DNA of 64,000 nucleotides from Campylobacteraceae bacterium (GCA_013373175.1 JABXII010000024.1:29109-93108); one strand, 5' to 3'; shown: positions 1 to 11,139, counted from the first letter of the stretch. Made by a program: numbers and translations. The notes: a model not told the origin generated them from the letters alone.

Positions 1-830
1 CCCCAGAATCCACCACCAGAAACTCTTGCTGCTTGGAAAGAACCATAGCTTTTATTTCCTTTTACAAGTCTACCTTCAATAGAAGTAAACTTTGCATGGC
101 CTCTAAATGCTCCACCTTGACTAATTGCATCTACAATTTTAACATCTAAATATAAATCATTAGAAGTTGGTTTATTTTTATATTCTACTTTTAGACCTTG
201 CTCTTGGGCAAATTTTTTAATAAAAGATGCTAATTGTTCATTGATTGTACACTCAGCTTTAATATTTGCAGCAATTCTATTATCAGCTGAATAAGGAGTT
301 ATATTTTTAATATAAATTGTTTTTCCACTAATAGCACTACTGTCTGCTTTTTTATAGTTTTTATTTGAAGTAGATGAACTTTTTGGAGCAATATTAGTAA
401 CTGTTCTACTTGCATTAGTATTTCCCATCACACCAATTTGTGATAGTTCATAGTTAATATTTCTTTCTAAGTTTGCAATCCATTTATTATAGTTTCCATG
501 AATTGTATTAGAACTTGGGTCATAATTCATATTTCTACTATCTTTGTAAGAGATTTTATACCCTTTTGTGTCATATGCAATATCTACAACAACTAAGTGT
601 TTCCCTCTTACATTGTTTTTAGCTTCTAAAAGTCCAGTTTTAATTCTTTTTGTAGACCATCCTTTTCTCATTGCACCTTTTTGAATAGCTCTTTCAACTT
701 TTTTAGTTGTTACTTTAGAACCACTAATATACCCACTATTGTCAATATTTTGTACTGCTGCACTTTTACAACCAGATAACATTAAAAGAAAAGCTAAAAT
801 TAGCCCTGTAATCAAAGATGTTTTTTTCAT
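1..830 (-). CDS. Lipoprotein, 3'-truncated by the window edge (MKKTSLITGLILAFLLMLSGCKSAAVQ...)
   Basis: Open frame on the minus strand from ATG at 830 to position 1; signal peptide with lipobox LSGC. Absent from the ORF track, probably because no stop lies in the window. Confidence 0.85.
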   Translation of the reverse strand, partial: MKKTSLITGLILAFLLMLSGCKSAAVQNIDNSGYISGSKVTTKKVERAIQKGAMRKGWSTKRIKTGLLEAKNNVRGKHLVVVDIAYDTKGYKISYKDSRNMNYDPSSNTIHGNYNKWIANLERNINYELSQIGVMGNTNASRTVTNIAPKSSSTSNKNYKKADSSAISGKTIYIKNITPYSADNRIAANIKAECTINEQLASFIKKFAQEQGLKVEYKNKPTSNDLYLDVKIVDAISQGGAFRGHAKFTSIEGRLVKGNKSYGSFQAARVSGGGFW

Positions 831-919
831 CTTTTCTCCTTATTTAGATTTTTAAATTTCAAATTTTACTATAAAAATGTCTCAAAATTGGCTCATTTTT
901 ATTTTTTAGATTATCCCTT

Positions 920-2248
920 TTATATTTTTACATTTATAGTTAAATAAGGGTTATATAAAACATTGGCACCATGTTGTATTTTTACATTTCTTCTTTGTGT
1001 GTAATCAACACTGTATGTTCCTGAAAAGTCACTTGAAAATTGAGCACATATTTTTGCAGCCTTTTCAATAACGTTTTCAGGAATAGTTTTCTTACTGTTT
1101 TGAACTATTACATGAGAAGAAGGAGCATCTTTTAAGTGAAACCAAAAATCACTTGCTTTTGAGTTTTCTAATAAATAAATATTTTCTCTCTCATTAGTTC
1201 CAAGCATTATTTTATAACCTTCATAAAAAAAGCTTTCATAGTTTTGACTTTTTTTTGTTTTTGCTTGATTTTTCTGTTTCTTAGGAAGTAAAAACTCTAT
1301 TTCATCAATTGTCTTACAAGAATTGATATTATTTACAAGTCTTTTCAAGAATTCTACTTTTTCTTCTAAATTAGACTTTTCTATTTGTATATTATTTGCC
1401 TTTTGTTTAGCTCTTTTCGCTTTTTTAAACAAATCATTTGAATAAGTTGAGGCTAAATATCTTGTATCAAGTTTTATTTCAACTTCATTACCTTCATAAT
1501 CATAAGTTTTTAACACTTCTTGATAAGGTTTAATAGTATGTAAGTTTGCAAGTATCAAATTTGCTTTTTCATATAAAGAAAGTGACTCTTCTTCTAAGTC
1601 TTCTTTTTTAGGTAAAGTATTTAACGTCTTTTGTAACTTCTTTAGCTTTTTATTTACTTGACTTACTTTTTGACGCCTATGGTTTTCTAAGTTCTGAATT
1701 TCTATATTTTCATATACTTCATATAGATACTCTTCTACATTTTCAAGTTTTTCTATTTTAGGAACAAAATCTTGCTTTGGAACTTCATCAAGTTTTATTC
1801 CTACTTTAACTACTCTACTAGAAGCGAACTCATCAATATGTCTTAAAGCTTCCAAAATCACTCTATCTTCATCTAGAATAATTGCATTTGTGTGCTTTCC
1901 TGTAAACTCTAATTGTAAAATAGTAGTCAGTTTTTTATATGATGAAGAAGAATTAACTTTTATATTTATAATCTTGTCTTCATTATAAATATCTATTTTT
2001 TCTATTCTTGAATTAATAAATCTCTTTTGTAATACTACATCAAAAGGGGCATTAAAATCTTTTTTAGAGGCTTTCTCCCCTCTTTTCTTATAAATATAAC
2101 TTTTCCCCTTACTCATATCAAAATATACTTGATTTGTATTATTAAATTCAATTATAATTAGATTGTTGTCAATTCTACTTATATGTTTTATAACTTGGGC
2201 TTCTTGCTGTAAGTAACTTACGATTTCTTTTAGAATATAGTATTTCAA
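920..2248 (-). CDS. NFACT family protein (RqcH/Rqc2-like, DUF814 C-terminus)
   Basis: N-terminal NFACT-like region, coiled coil, and C-terminal FWFHLKDAPSSHVIV typical of NFACT-R. Confidence 0.85.
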   Translation of the reverse strand: MKYYILKEIVSYLQQEAQVIKHISRIDNNLIIIEFNNTNQVYFDMSKGKSYIYKKRGEKASKKDFNAPFDVVLQKRFINSRIEKIDIYNEDKIINIKVNSSSSYKKLTTILQLEFTGKHTNAIILDEDRVILEALRHIDEFASSRVVKVGIKLDEVPKQDFVPKIEKLENVEEYLYEVYENIEIQNLENHRRQKVSQVNKKLKKLQKTLNTLPKKEDLEEESLSLYEKANLILANLHTIKPYQEVLKTYDYEGNEVEIKLDTRYLASTYSNDLFKKAKRAKQKANNIQIEKSNLEEKVEFLKRLVNNINSCKTIDEIEFLLPKKQKNQAKTKKSQNYESFFYEGYKIMLGTNERENIYLLENSKASDFWFHLKDAPSSHVIVQNSKKTIPENVIEKAAKICAQFSSDFSGTYSVDYTQRRNVKIQHGANVLYNPYLTINVKI

Positions 2249-2337
2249 TATTTATCACTTTTTATTATACTTATGTAAGTATTATTTTTATTTTGCTTTG
2301 TTATAATCATACCAAAATATTAATTAGGAGATGAATA

Positions 2338-2661
2338 ATGACAAAGTTACTTAAACTTTCAATGGCAGCAGTTCTATTATTAGGTGTTGCTTCTACAACT
2401 GCTTCGGCTGATGCAAGAAAAGGTCAAAAGATTTTTATTAAGAAATTTAAATCTAGATGTGGATTTAATGGTGCTAAATTTGCAGCTAAGCATTCACAAG
2501 AAGAATGGTCTTCAATCAATGAAGCTGGAAACTTTAAAAGTGAGATGATTACAATTTGTCCAGATGTAAAAGAATCAGATATAAAAGACTCTTGGGTTCC
2601 TCATTTATATGATTTCTCATATGAGTATGCTAACGATTCAGGAAATGTTCCTTCTTGTTAA
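2338..2661 (+). CDS. Small secreted cytochrome c-like protein lacking a CXXCH heme motif
   Basis: Signal peptide; ARKGQKIFIKKFKSRCGFNGAKFA and PHLYDFSYEYANDSGNVPSC; no CXXCH. Confidence 0.6.
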   Translation: MTKLLKLSMAAVLLLGVASTTASADARKGQKIFIKKFKSRCGFNGAKFAAKHSQEEWSSINEAGNFKSEMITICPDVKESDIKDSWVPHLYDFSYEYANDSGNVPSC

Positions 2662-2689
2662 TTCATTTTACTATAAGAGGTTAATCCTC

Positions 2690-3496
2690 TTATAGATTCT
2701 CATTTGCTTCAACTTTACAGTTGTTTTTCTCACAAGTTACATTAGCATCAAAATAGAAAACATCTTTTCCTACTCTATTTTTTAAACTTAATGCAGCCTC
2801 TGCTGATTGCATTCCAGTATTACAATAAAATACTATTAACTTATCATCAGATATTTGTGATAGGTCAATTTTTTCATTTTTTGAATCCCAAGTTGCATTT
2901 ATAGCACCTTTAATATGACCTTCTTTAAAATCTTTTGCTTTTCTAATATCTACTAATTGAACATTTTTAGGTAAGTCATTTAAAACAACTTTTTCAAACC
3001 AGAATTGATCAATCATTCCCTTATCTTGTCCAAGATAAATAGTTGTTCCCTTAGCTTGATACTTTTTGCCTTTTGATTCTTCTACTTTTGGCTCATCAGA
3101 TTCAGTTTTTAAAGCCATTAATGGCATTGATTTTTCTTTCCATTGTGGATATCCACCTTTATATACTAATATATTTGTGTATCCTTCTTTTTGTAAAAGA
3201 TGTGCAAGTTCATCTGATTTTTCACATTTGAAACCATTACAAAAAGATACTATCTTTGCATCTTTATCCTTTGGTAAAAAGGCAATACTTTTTTTAAATC
3301 TATTTACTGGTAAATTTAAACTTCCTAAGATAGTTCCTCTTTTATAAAGTTTTTCACCCCTTGCATCTAAAAATAAAGCCTCTTTATTTTCAAAAAGTTT
3401 TTTTGCTTCTGAAAATTTGATTACTTTTAACTCTTGAGATTGTGCTATTGAAACTAGCATAAATAGTGCTAATAGCTTGAATACTAATGTTTTCAT
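2690..3496 (-). CDS. Exported tandem rhodanese-domain protein
   Basis: Signal peptide plus two rhodanese-like segments (LDARGEKLYKRGTILGS...SFCNGFKCEKS; VDIRKAKDFKEGHIKGA...FYCNTGMQS). Confidence 0.85.
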   Translation of the reverse strand: MKTLVFKLLALFMLVSIAQSQELKVIKFSEAKKLFENKEALFLDARGEKLYKRGTILGSLNLPVNRFKKSIAFLPKDKDAKIVSFCNGFKCEKSDELAHLLQKEGYTNILVYKGGYPQWKEKSMPLMALKTESDEPKVEESKGKKYQAKGTTIYLGQDKGMIDQFWFEKVVLNDLPKNVQLVDIRKAKDFKEGHIKGAINATWDSKNEKIDLSQISDDKLIVFYCNTGMQSAEAALSLKNRVGKDVFYFDANVTCEKNNCKVEANENL

Positions 3497-3570
3497 AATT
3501 CTCCTTACTTAAATTTTGAAAGAATTATACATAAGATAAGATTAATTTTTCTTATAAAAAAATATAAGTT

Positions 3571-4098
3571 TTACTTATTAAAAGATATTGAGTTGTAATT
3601 ATATATTACACTCTCTGCAAGTTCCAGCATCATGATATTGATTTTTTTAAAGTTTTCATCTTTGATATTTATTAATAACTTGTCATATACATTTGCATAA
3701 GGGTAGATTGTAAAGTATATATACTCTTTTGAACGATTCTCTTTATCTAACTCTTTAAACCAAACCGCTAGCATTGAGAAATATAACATTGATGGATTAA
3801 AAACTCTTTTTGATTCTTCTATTTTCTCAAACTCTTTTGTTAAAGAATTATTTATAAAATCATATGCTTTTAATACAGCAGAAATTCTATAATGTTTTTT
3901 GTTTTTAATATAATGTTCTGTTGGGAAAGTTACATTATTAATTTGAGTTAACATCTCATCAGAGATTTTATTGATATAATCAACTACCTCTTTATCGATA
4001 TTAAAAAAACTTTCTTCATTATCTTTATATGAAAGAATTAAGTCTTTACAAAATAGTAGTAAGGCTTCTGTTTTTATTTTAGATAAGTTTAAAATCAT
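3571..4098 (-). CDS. Hypothetical protein
   Basis: 175-aa ORF, no family recognised. Confidence 0.6.
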   Translation of the reverse strand: MILNLSKIKTEALLLFCKDLILSYKDNEESFFNIDKEVVDYINKISDEMLTQINNVTFPTEHYIKNKKHYRISAVLKAYDFINNSLTKEFEKIEESKRVFNPSMLYFSMLAVWFKELDKENRSKEYIYFTIYPYANVYDKLLINIKDENFKKINIMMLELAESVIYNYNSISFNK

Positions 4099-4206
4099 AC
4101 ACTATTCTATCAATTTTTTGTTAAAAGTCTCTGTTAAGATTAAATTTAAGAGCAATTAGGATAAAATATAAGAATTTTAAAAACTTTTAAGGAAAAAAGG
4201 AATTTA

Positions 4207-6015
4207 TTGGAACCAATTGGTATATTAAAAGAAGGTCAGATATACGATCTTCAAACAGCGGAGGCTTTAAACTTAAGTGGAGATGAGATTAAAGCTGACA
4301 ACTCTCCTGAATCTCTTGAAATATTAAGACATTCATGTGCTCACTTAATGGCACAAGCAATTAAAGAATTATACCCAGATGCGAAATTCTTCGTAGGGCC
4401 TGTAGTAAAAGAAGGTTTTTACTACGACTTTAAAACCGAAGAAAAAATATCAGAAGAGGATCTTCCAAAGATTGAAAAGAAGATGAAAGAATTAGCAAAT
4501 GCTAAACTTCCTATTGAAAGATATGAAGCATCTAGAGAAGAAATTCAAACAAAATTTGCAAATGATGAATTAAAGCAAGCAGTTCTTTCTAACATCACAG
4601 ATAACACATTAACACTTTATAAACAAGGTGAATTTGAAGACTTATGTAGAGGACCTCACGTACCTAATACAAGAATGATTAGAAGCTTCAAACTTACAAG
4701 AGTTGCAGGTGCATACTTAGGTGGTAATGAAGAAAACGAAATGATTACAAGAATCTATGGTATTGCTTTCTTTGACAAAAAAGAGCTAAATGACTATGTA
4801 AGAATGCTTGAAGAAGCTAAAAAAAGAGACCATAGAAAACTAGGAACTGAATTAGAACTTTTCACATTTAGTGATGATGTTGGTGCAGGTCTTCCTATGT
4901 GGCTACCAAATGGAGCACGTCTTAGATCAAAACTAGAACATATCTTATATAAAGCGCATAGAATAAGAGGATATGAACCAGTACGTGGGCCTGAACTACT
5001 TAAATCTAAGATGTGGGATATTTCAGGGCACAATGCTAACTATAGTCAAAATATGTACTATACTACTATTGATGAACAACAATATGCAATGAAACCAATG
5101 AACTGTGTTGGTCATATTCAAATATTTAAAAACTCTTTAGTATCATATAAAGACTTACCAAAAAAACTTTTTGAATATGGTGTTGTTCACAGACATGAAA
5201 TGTCTGGTGCTATGCATGGATTATTCAGAGTAAGAGAATTTACTCAAGATGATTCACACATTTTTTGTACGCAAGATCAAATGAAAGATGTAATCTTTGA
5301 AGTTTTAGAATTTGTTGATTCTTTACTAAAAGTATTTGATTTTAAATATGAAATCGAAGTTTCTACAAAACCAGAAAAAGCAATTGGTGATGATACATTT
5401 TGGGAAAAGACAACAAAAGGTATCATGGATGCACTTGATGAAAAAGCTATTTCTTATGGTATTGATGAAGGTGGTGGAGCATTCTATGGTCCAAAAATTG
5501 ACATCAAAATTCTAGATGCTATTGGAAGAAAATGGCAATGTGGTACTGTTCAAGTAGATATGAACTTACCAAGTAGATTTGAAGCTGAATTTATCAATGA
5601 AAAAGGTGAGAAAGAACAACCAGTAATGATTCATAGAGCAATCCTTGGTTCATTTGAAAGATTCATTGGAATCTTAACTGAACACTGTGCTGGTGAGTTC
5701 CCATTTGTAATTGCACCAACACAAGTTATTTTTGTGCCAATTGCAGATACACATGTAGAGTATGCAAAATCATTACAAAAAGAACTTTTAAATAATGAAA
5801 TTGATTCAAAAATATTTGATATGAATGAATCATTAAATAAAAGAATTAGAATGGCTGAAAAGCAAAGAGTTCCAATGATTATTGTTGTTGGAGATGAAGA
5901 GGTTGCAAATGAGACTGTTGCATTGAGAGATAGAAGAAAAAGAGAACAGTCAAATATGAGCAAGAATGAATTTATTAATATGTTAAATGAAATTATATCA
6001 GGGAGTAAAATTTGA
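4207..6015 (+). CDS. thrS: Threonyl-tRNA synthetase (TTG start)
   Basis: Motifs [52 protein letters not shown]. Confidence 0.97.
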   Translation: MEPIGILKEGQIYDLQTAEALNLSGDEIKADNSPESLEILRHSCAHLMAQAIKELYPDAKFFVGPVVKEGFYYDFKTEEKISEEDLPKIEKKMKELANAKLPIERYEASREEIQTKFANDELKQAVLSNITDNTLTLYKQGEFEDLCRGPHVPNTRMIRSFKLTRVAGAYLGGNEENEMITRIYGIAFFDKKELNDYVRMLEEAKKRDHRKLGTELELFTFSDDVGAGLPMWLPNGARLRSKLEHILYKAHRIRGYEPVRGPELLKSKMWDISGHNANYSQNMYYTTIDEQQYAMKPMNCVGHIQIFKNSLVSYKDLPKKLFEYGVVHRHEMSGAMHGLFRVREFTQDDSHIFCTQDQMKDVIFEVLEFVDSLLKVFDFKYEIEVSTKPEKAIGDDTFWEKTTKGIMDALDEKAISYGIDEGGGAFYGPKIDIKILDAIGRKWQCGTVQVDMNLPSRFEAEFINEKGEKEQPVMIHRAILGSFERFIGILTEHCAGEFPFVIAPTQVIFVPIADTHVEYAKSLQKELLNNEIDSKIFDMNESLNKRIRMAEKQRVPMIIVVGDEEVANETVALRDRRKREQSNMSKNEFINMLNEIISGSKI

Positions 6016-6545
6016 GTAGACAAAATAAAAAGCCAGAAGCAATTATGAACGAGGACATCAGATGTCCAGAAGTTAGATGTACAGGAGATGATGGAACAAA
6101 TTATGGAATCATTTCAACAAAAGATGCACTTCAAACTGCTGATGATTTAGGATTAGATTTAGTACTAATTGCTCCAGATGGGAAACCACCAGTTGCAAAA
6201 ATCATGGATTATGGTAAATTTAAATACCAACAAGAAAAAAAGAAAAAAGAAGCAAAGAAAAAGCAAAAAGTAATTGTAGTTAAAGAAGTAAAATTCTCTG
6301 TAAAAATTGCAGAAAATGATATTAACTATAAAGTTAAACATGCGATTGAATTTCTTGAAAAAGGTTACCACGTTAAATGTAGAGTATTCTTAAAAGGACG
6401 AGAAATGGCTCATCCAGAAGCTGGTGCAGAAGTACTTGAAAGAGTATGGCCTATGCTTGAAGAGTATGGAGTAAGAGATGCTGCTCCTAAACAAGAAGGA
6501 AGATTTGTTAATATGATGGTTCTTCCTAAAGAAAATAGAAAATAA
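6012..6545 (+). CDS. infC: Translation initiation factor IF-3 (TTG start overlapping the thrS stop)
   Basis: IF3 motifs [25 protein letters not shown] and [16 protein letters not shown]; position between thrS and rpmI. Confidence 0.96.
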   Translation: MSRQNKKPEAIMNEDIRCPEVRCTGDDGTNYGIISTKDALQTADDLGLDLVLIAPDGKPPVAKIMDYGKFKYQQEKKKKEAKKKQKVIVVKEVKFSVKIAENDINYKVKHAIEFLEKGYHVKCRVFLKGREMAHPEAGAEVLERVWPMLEEYGVRDAAPKQEGRFVNMMVLPKENRK

Positions 6546-6715
6546 TTAATATACACAATCTAAAAACAATCTCCAATAAAAATTTCTATGCAGAGGTACT
6601 ACTCCCTCTGCACTCCTTTTATGTTATTTAATCTTAATTAAAGCTAAATTTAAGTAAAATCTCGAACTTTTTCATTGAATATGAAAATGCAAATTTATTA
6701 GAAAGGAACTGTACG

Positions 6716-6913
6716 ATGCCAAAGATGAAATCAAACAGTGGTGCTTTAAAGAGATTTAAAGTGAAAAAGAATGGTTCTATTGTTAGAGGATCAGCTTTTA
6801 GAAGCCACATCTTAACTAAGATGAGTCAAAAAAGAAAAAGAGCTCTTAGAGGGCCTCAAACTGTAGCTGCAACTGATGCAACTAGAGTTAGAAGAATGTT
6901 ATGCCAAGCATAA
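6716..6913 (+). CDS. rpmI: 50S ribosomal protein L35
   Basis: [25 protein letters not shown]. Confidence 0.96.
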   Translation: MPKMKSNSGALKRFKVKKNGSIVRGSAFRSHILTKMSQKRKRALRGPQTVAATDATRVRRMLCQA

Positions 6914-6977
6914 TTAACTTTTAAAGTTAATTATTTAGTCCCTCCACATAAGTGGACAAGTTCGATTATAAAATCGA
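6912..6977 (+). promoter_or_regulatory. Three tandem inverted repeats in the rpmI-rplT intergenic region
   Basis: AATTAACTTT-T-AAAGTTAATT (6912-6932); TCCAC-ATAA-GTGGA (6943-6956); TCGATT-ATAA-AATCGA (6962-6977). Confidence 0.5.
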
Positions 6978-7014
6978 CACCTATTAAAAAAAATAGAGTA
7001 AAGAAAGGAAAAAT

Positions 7015-7374
7015 ATGCCTAGAGTAAAAACTGGTGTAGTTAGAAGAAGAAGACATAAAAAAGTTTTAAAGCAAGCTAGAGGATTTTTCTCAGGAAGAAG
7101 AAAACACTTTAGAAAAGCAAAAGAGCAATTAGAACACTCTTTAGTATATGCTTATAGAGATAGAAGACAAAAGAAAAGAGATATTAGAAAGCTTTGGATC
7201 GTAAGAATCAATGCTGCTTGTAGATTAAATGATATTAACTACTCAAGATTCATGAATGGATTAAAATTAGCTAACATTGAGTTAGATAGAAAAATCCTAG
7301 CAGACTTTGCTATGAATGATGCAGAAGCTTTTTCAGCATTAGTTGTAAAAGCAAAAGAAGCATTAGCAGCATAA
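7015..7374 (+). CDS. rplT: 50S ribosomal protein L20
   Basis: [38 protein letters not shown]. Confidence 0.97.
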   Translation: MPRVKTGVVRRRRHKKVLKQARGFFSGRRKHFRKAKEQLEHSLVYAYRDRRQKKRDIRKLWIVRINAACRLNDINYSRFMNGLKLANIELDRKILADFAMNDAEAFSALVVKAKEALAA

Positions 7375-7394
7375 TTAATAAATTTGCTATAAAT

Positions 7395-7428
7395 AAAAAG
7401 GTAGAAGATTAACTCTTCTACCTTTTTT
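7395..7428 (+). terminator. Intrinsic terminator after rplT
   Basis: AAAAAGGTAGAAGA-TTAAC-TCTTCTACCTTTTTTT. Confidence 0.85.
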
Positions 7429-7469
7429 TATGCCTAAAATAAAAAACTTCACTTACACTTATATATAAA

Positions 7470-7697
7470 TTATCTATTTATTATTCTTTTAAATATATTA
7501 ACTACTATTCTTACAATTAATACCATTAAATATACTAATATTGTGAAGATAAAAGGGTGCAAGAAGCCAAGTCCATAGGCTCCTGCATTTTCTAGATTTT
7601 TTATGTGTGTTATTGGGAATGAAAAAAACTCTTTATAATGAATAATTAAAGATAAAGATACAAATATTAAACAAATATATATAAGCTCTTTTTTCAT
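7470..7697 (-). CDS. Small membrane protein (about 2 TM)
   Basis: 75 aa hydrophobic ORF 6 nt downstream of the SQR-like gene, same strand. Confidence 0.65.
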   Translation of the reverse strand: MKKELIYICLIFVSLSLIIHYKEFFSFPITHIKNLENAGAYGLGFLHPFIFTILVYLMVLIVRIVVNIFKRIINR

Positions 7698-7703
7698 TAT
7701 ACT

Positions 7704-9173
7704 CTATGCTCTGCCAGATAACATTCCATATTGTGTCATAGGCTTAAGCATATAAACCTTTAATAGCCACCAAACATATCTTTCTACAGTTGGGTCAAGG
7801 GGGAATGTAGGTGTTGGTTTTTTAGTCCAATTAAACTCAGCAAGCATAACCTTTCCAATATCTGTAATTAAAGGACAAACTGTATATCCATCATATTTTG
7901 CACTTAAAGGTTTACCTTCCATACTTGAAATTATATTATCAACTAACACTTTATATTGTTTTCTAACACTACCACCTGTTTTACCCATAGGAACTGCTGC
8001 AATATCACCTAATGAAAAGATATTGTCATATTTCACATGTTGTAATGTTTCTTTATTTACAGGAACCCATCCTTTACCAGAACCAATTGCAGAGTTACCA
8101 ATTTCATCTGGAGCTTTCATAGGAGGAGTAATATGTAAAAAATCATATGGAACTTCTACATTTTTGTGTTTTGTAATAAGATCATACTCTTCTAAGTCAG
8201 GGTCATATTCCCCTTTTTCATCCCAGAAGTTATCAAAAGTTGCTATTTTTTTCTCTAAATCAACACCTACTAAATTGTGATTATAATGCCATTTAAAATC
8301 TCTTACTTTAAATTGCTCTAAAATTGCTTCATGGTACTCTTTAACACCAAACATACTTCCACCATTTGGATAGAAAGTTAAGTTTGCATTATCCCTTGCG
8401 CCAGCTTCTTCTAATCTTGAATTAGTAAGATACATGATTTTCTTTGGAGCTCCCCCACACTTAATTGAAGTATTTGGGTGAGTAAATACTGCTTCAACTT
8501 TTTTACCACTTTTTGCTTCTTCAATAAGTTTTTGCATACTTTCCCAAGTATCAACTGCACCATCAGTTGAATAAATAGAACAAACACCTGAGTTTTTAAG
8601 TTTTGAAGTAAGTTTAGAAGCATTACCTAATGTTGTTAATTCACCAATTTCTTCTAAGCCTTGAATCTTCCCAAAATCAAGTTTTAATCCAGCAGCTACA
8701 ATTAAGTAATCATAATCAAAAGTTTCACCATTTTGTGTTTTTACTTTATTGTTTTCTGGGTCAAATTCAATTGCTTTATCTTTGATAACTTTTACACCGC
8801 TTGGCACAAAATCTTTAGTATCATACATAATATCATCTTTTGTATATACACCAGCAGCTATTAAAGTATTACCAGGTTGATATGAGACAGATTTTGGATT
8901 TGGTTCTATTACAGTGATATCTGGATTTGATAAGCTATTTGATAATCTTGCAGCAGTAGATATACCAGCCAGTCCTCCACCAATAATTAAAATCTTAGCT
9001 TTAACATCACTTGCATTTGCAATTGTAGCAGCTTCAACTTCTGTGTTTCCCATTAAAAAAGATGCAGAACCTAATCCTGCAACCTTTAAGGCATCTCTTC
9101 TTGAAAGTCCCTTTTTCTTTAGTTCTTTATCTACTAAATCAAGAGCTTCTTTTAACTCATTATTATTAGACAT
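7704..9173 (-). CDS. FAD-dependent oxidoreductase, sulfide:quinone oxidoreductase-like, with Tat-like signal
   Basis: SRRDALKVAGLGSASFLMG twin-Arg region; ILIIGGGLAGISTAARL dinucleotide fold; SLGDIAAVPMGKTGGSVRKQ. Confidence 0.8.
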   Translation of the reverse strand: MSNNNELKEALDLVDKELKKKGLSRRDALKVAGLGSASFLMGNTEVEAATIANASDVKAKILIIGGGLAGISTAARLSNSLSNPDITVIEPNPKSVSYQPGNTLIAAGVYTKDDIMYDTKDFVPSGVKVIKDKAIEFDPENNKVKTQNGETFDYDYLIVAAGLKLDFGKIQGLEEIGELTTLGNASKLTSKLKNSGVCSIYSTDGAVDTWESMQKLIEEAKSGKKVEAVFTHPNTSIKCGGAPKKIMYLTNSRLEEAGARDNANLTFYPNGGSMFGVKEYHEAILEQFKVRDFKWHYNHNLVGVDLEKKIATFDNFWDEKGEYDPDLEEYDLITKHKNVEVPYDFLHITPPMKAPDEIGNSAIGSGKGWVPVNKETLQHVKYDNIFSLGDIAAVPMGKTGGSVRKQYKVLVDNIISSMEGKPLSAKYDGYTVCPLITDIGKVMLAEFNWTKKPTPTFPLDPTVERYVWWLLKVYMLKPMTQYGMLSGRA

Positions 9174-9256
9174 ACTAATATCCTTATTATAAGTAAAATT
9201 TATATGTAAGAGTACCCAAAAACAAATAATACAAAACTTATAAGTTTTCCAAATAG

Positions 9257-9859
9257 CTAATAAATAATATTAGTTTTATTTATAATTCTTAAGGCTCTTT
9301 GATACTCATCTCTTTCATTTAGATTTATAAATTCATCCTCATCTAAAAACTCAACATAGTTAGTGCTAAGCTCTTTTAATAGGAATCCTACCTTATGAAA
9401 GTCTTCTTTTAACATCTTCTCTACCAAAGGTTGAAGCTTGTCTTTTTCAAAAACTCCACAAAGATTATGTACTCTAGAAGTTTTAGCAACTGTAATATCA
9501 TAATTATTAGATTCTTTTATAATTTTTTTTATTGATTCAAGTTTTACTAAGGGAGTATCTACTGTTATTATAAAGATTTTATTGGTATTTAATTTTTCAA
9601 ATATTGATTGTAAAGCAGCTATTGGAGAATAAACTTTAGATTCATCAAGAAGAAGTTCTTCTTTTGAAATAAAATCAAATTTATCTATTTTTGAAGATAA
9701 ATAAACATTTTTAAATAGTTTTTTTAATTTTTCGTATTGATATTGAGTAAGTGTAGTTGAAGTAGAAAAAGGCAGAAGAGATTTGTCTTCGCCCATTCTT
9801 GAGCTTTTGCCACCACAAAGAATAACACAAGGTATCTCTTCTAGTGGTGGCATACTCAT
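9257..9859 (-). CDS. mobA: Molybdenum cofactor guanylyltransferase
   Basis: CVILCGGKSSRMGEDKSLLPF; overlaps the leuC end. Confidence 0.85.
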   Translation of the reverse strand: MSMPPLEEIPCVILCGGKSSRMGEDKSLLPFSTSTTLTQYQYEKLKKLFKNVYLSSKIDKFDFISKEELLLDESKVYSPIAALQSIFEKLNTNKIFIITVDTPLVKLESIKKIIKESNNYDITVAKTSRVHNLCGVFEKDKLQPLVEKMLKEDFHKVGFLLKELSTNYVEFLDEDEFINLNERDEYQRALRIINKTNIIY

Positions 9860-11139
9860 TATATACTTCTTGGGTCAGTAATATATCCAGAGATTGCACT
9901 AGCTGCTGCAACAGCTGAGTTTGCTAAATAAATTTTTGAAGTTCTTGATCCCATTCTTCCAACAAAGTTTCTATTTGTTGTAGAGATACAAACTTCTTCA
10001 TCTCCTAAAATACCCATATATCCACCTAAACATGCACCACAAGTTGGATTTGAAACAACAGCACCTGCATCTACTAATGTATCAATATATCCTGCTTTTG
10101 TTGCATCTCTAAGAATCTTTTGAGTACCCGGAGTTAAAATCATTCTTACATGTCTAGCAACTTTTTTGCCTTTCATAATCTCAGCAGCTACTTTAAAGTC
10201 AGATAATCTACCATTTGTACATGAACCAATAAATACTTGGTCTACTTTAATTTCATCAGCAACAGCTTGTGAAACCGCATGACCATTGTCTGGTAAGAAT
10301 GGATAAGCAATTACTGGTTCTAAATTACCCACATCAATCTCAAGAACTTTTGTATATTTTGCATCTTCATCAGAGTAATGAATTTTTGGTTCAGCTCTTA
10401 ATCCATCATTTGCTTCAGCAGTTTTCTTTAAAAACTCTTCTGTAATTTCATCATAAGCAAAAATACCATTTTTTGCCCCTGCTTCAATTGCCATGTTACA
10501 AATTGAGAATCTATCATCCATAGATAAATGTTGTACTGTATCACCTGTAAACTCTAGTGTTTGATAAAGTGCTCCATCAACCCCTAAGATTCTAATTACT
10601 TCTAAGATAATATCTTTTCCAGATACATATTCACTTGGTTTTCCAGTCATAACTACTTTAATTGATTCTGGAACTTTGAACCAGTTACCACCAGTAATCA
10701 TACCAAATGAGATATCAGTAGAACCCATGCCAGTAGAAAATGCTCCTAATCCACCGTGAGTACATGTATGAGAATCAGCACCAATGATAACATCACCAGG
10801 TAATACTAAACCTTTTTCTGGTAATAAAGCATGCTCAATACCCATATCTTTTTCATCGAAGAAGTGTTTTAAATCATATTTTAATGCAAAATCTCTTGAG
10901 ATTTTTGCTTGGTTTGCAGATGCAATATCTTTTGCAGGGATAAAGTGATCTAATACAATTGCAAAACCATCTGGATTTGCTAACTCTTTAAATCCTCCTT
11001 CTTCAAACGCTCTAATAGAAATAGGAGTTGTAATATCATTTCCAATTACCATATCAATTGGACTTCTTACAATTTCTCCTGCGTAAACCTCTCTTCCTAC
11101 GTGTTCACTAAATATTTTTTCTGTTATTGTCTGACCCAT
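9859..11139 (-). CDS. leuC: 3-isopropylmalate dehydratase large subunit
   Basis: Aconitase-family motifs GADSHTCTHGGLGAFSTGMGSTD, FIGSCTNGRLSD, SNPTCGACLG. Confidence 0.92.
   Translation of the reverse strand: MGQTITEKIFSEHVGREVYAGEIVRSPIDMVIGNDITTPISIRAFEEGGFKELANPDGFAIVLDHFIPAKDIASANQAKISRDFALKYDLKHFFDEKDMGIEHALLPEKGLVLPGDVIIGADSHTCTHGGLGAFSTGMGSTDISFGMITGGNWFKVPESIKVVMTGKPSEYVSGKDIILEVIRILGVDGALYQTLEFTGDTVQHLSMDDRFSICNMAIEAGAKNGIFAYDEITEEFLKKTAEANDGLRAEPKIHYSDEDAKYTKVLEIDVGNLEPVIAYPFLPDNGHAVSQAVADEIKVDQVFIGSCTNGRLSDFKVAAEIMKGKKVARHVRMILTPGTQKILRDATKAGYIDTLVDAGAVVSNPTCGACLGGYMGILGDEEVCISTTNRNFVGRMGSRTSKIYLANSAVAAASAISGYITDPRSI

Noticed and set aside
5631-6023. 130-aa minus-strand ORF over the thrS 3' end
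   Set aside because: Antisense shadow of thrS; no homology features.
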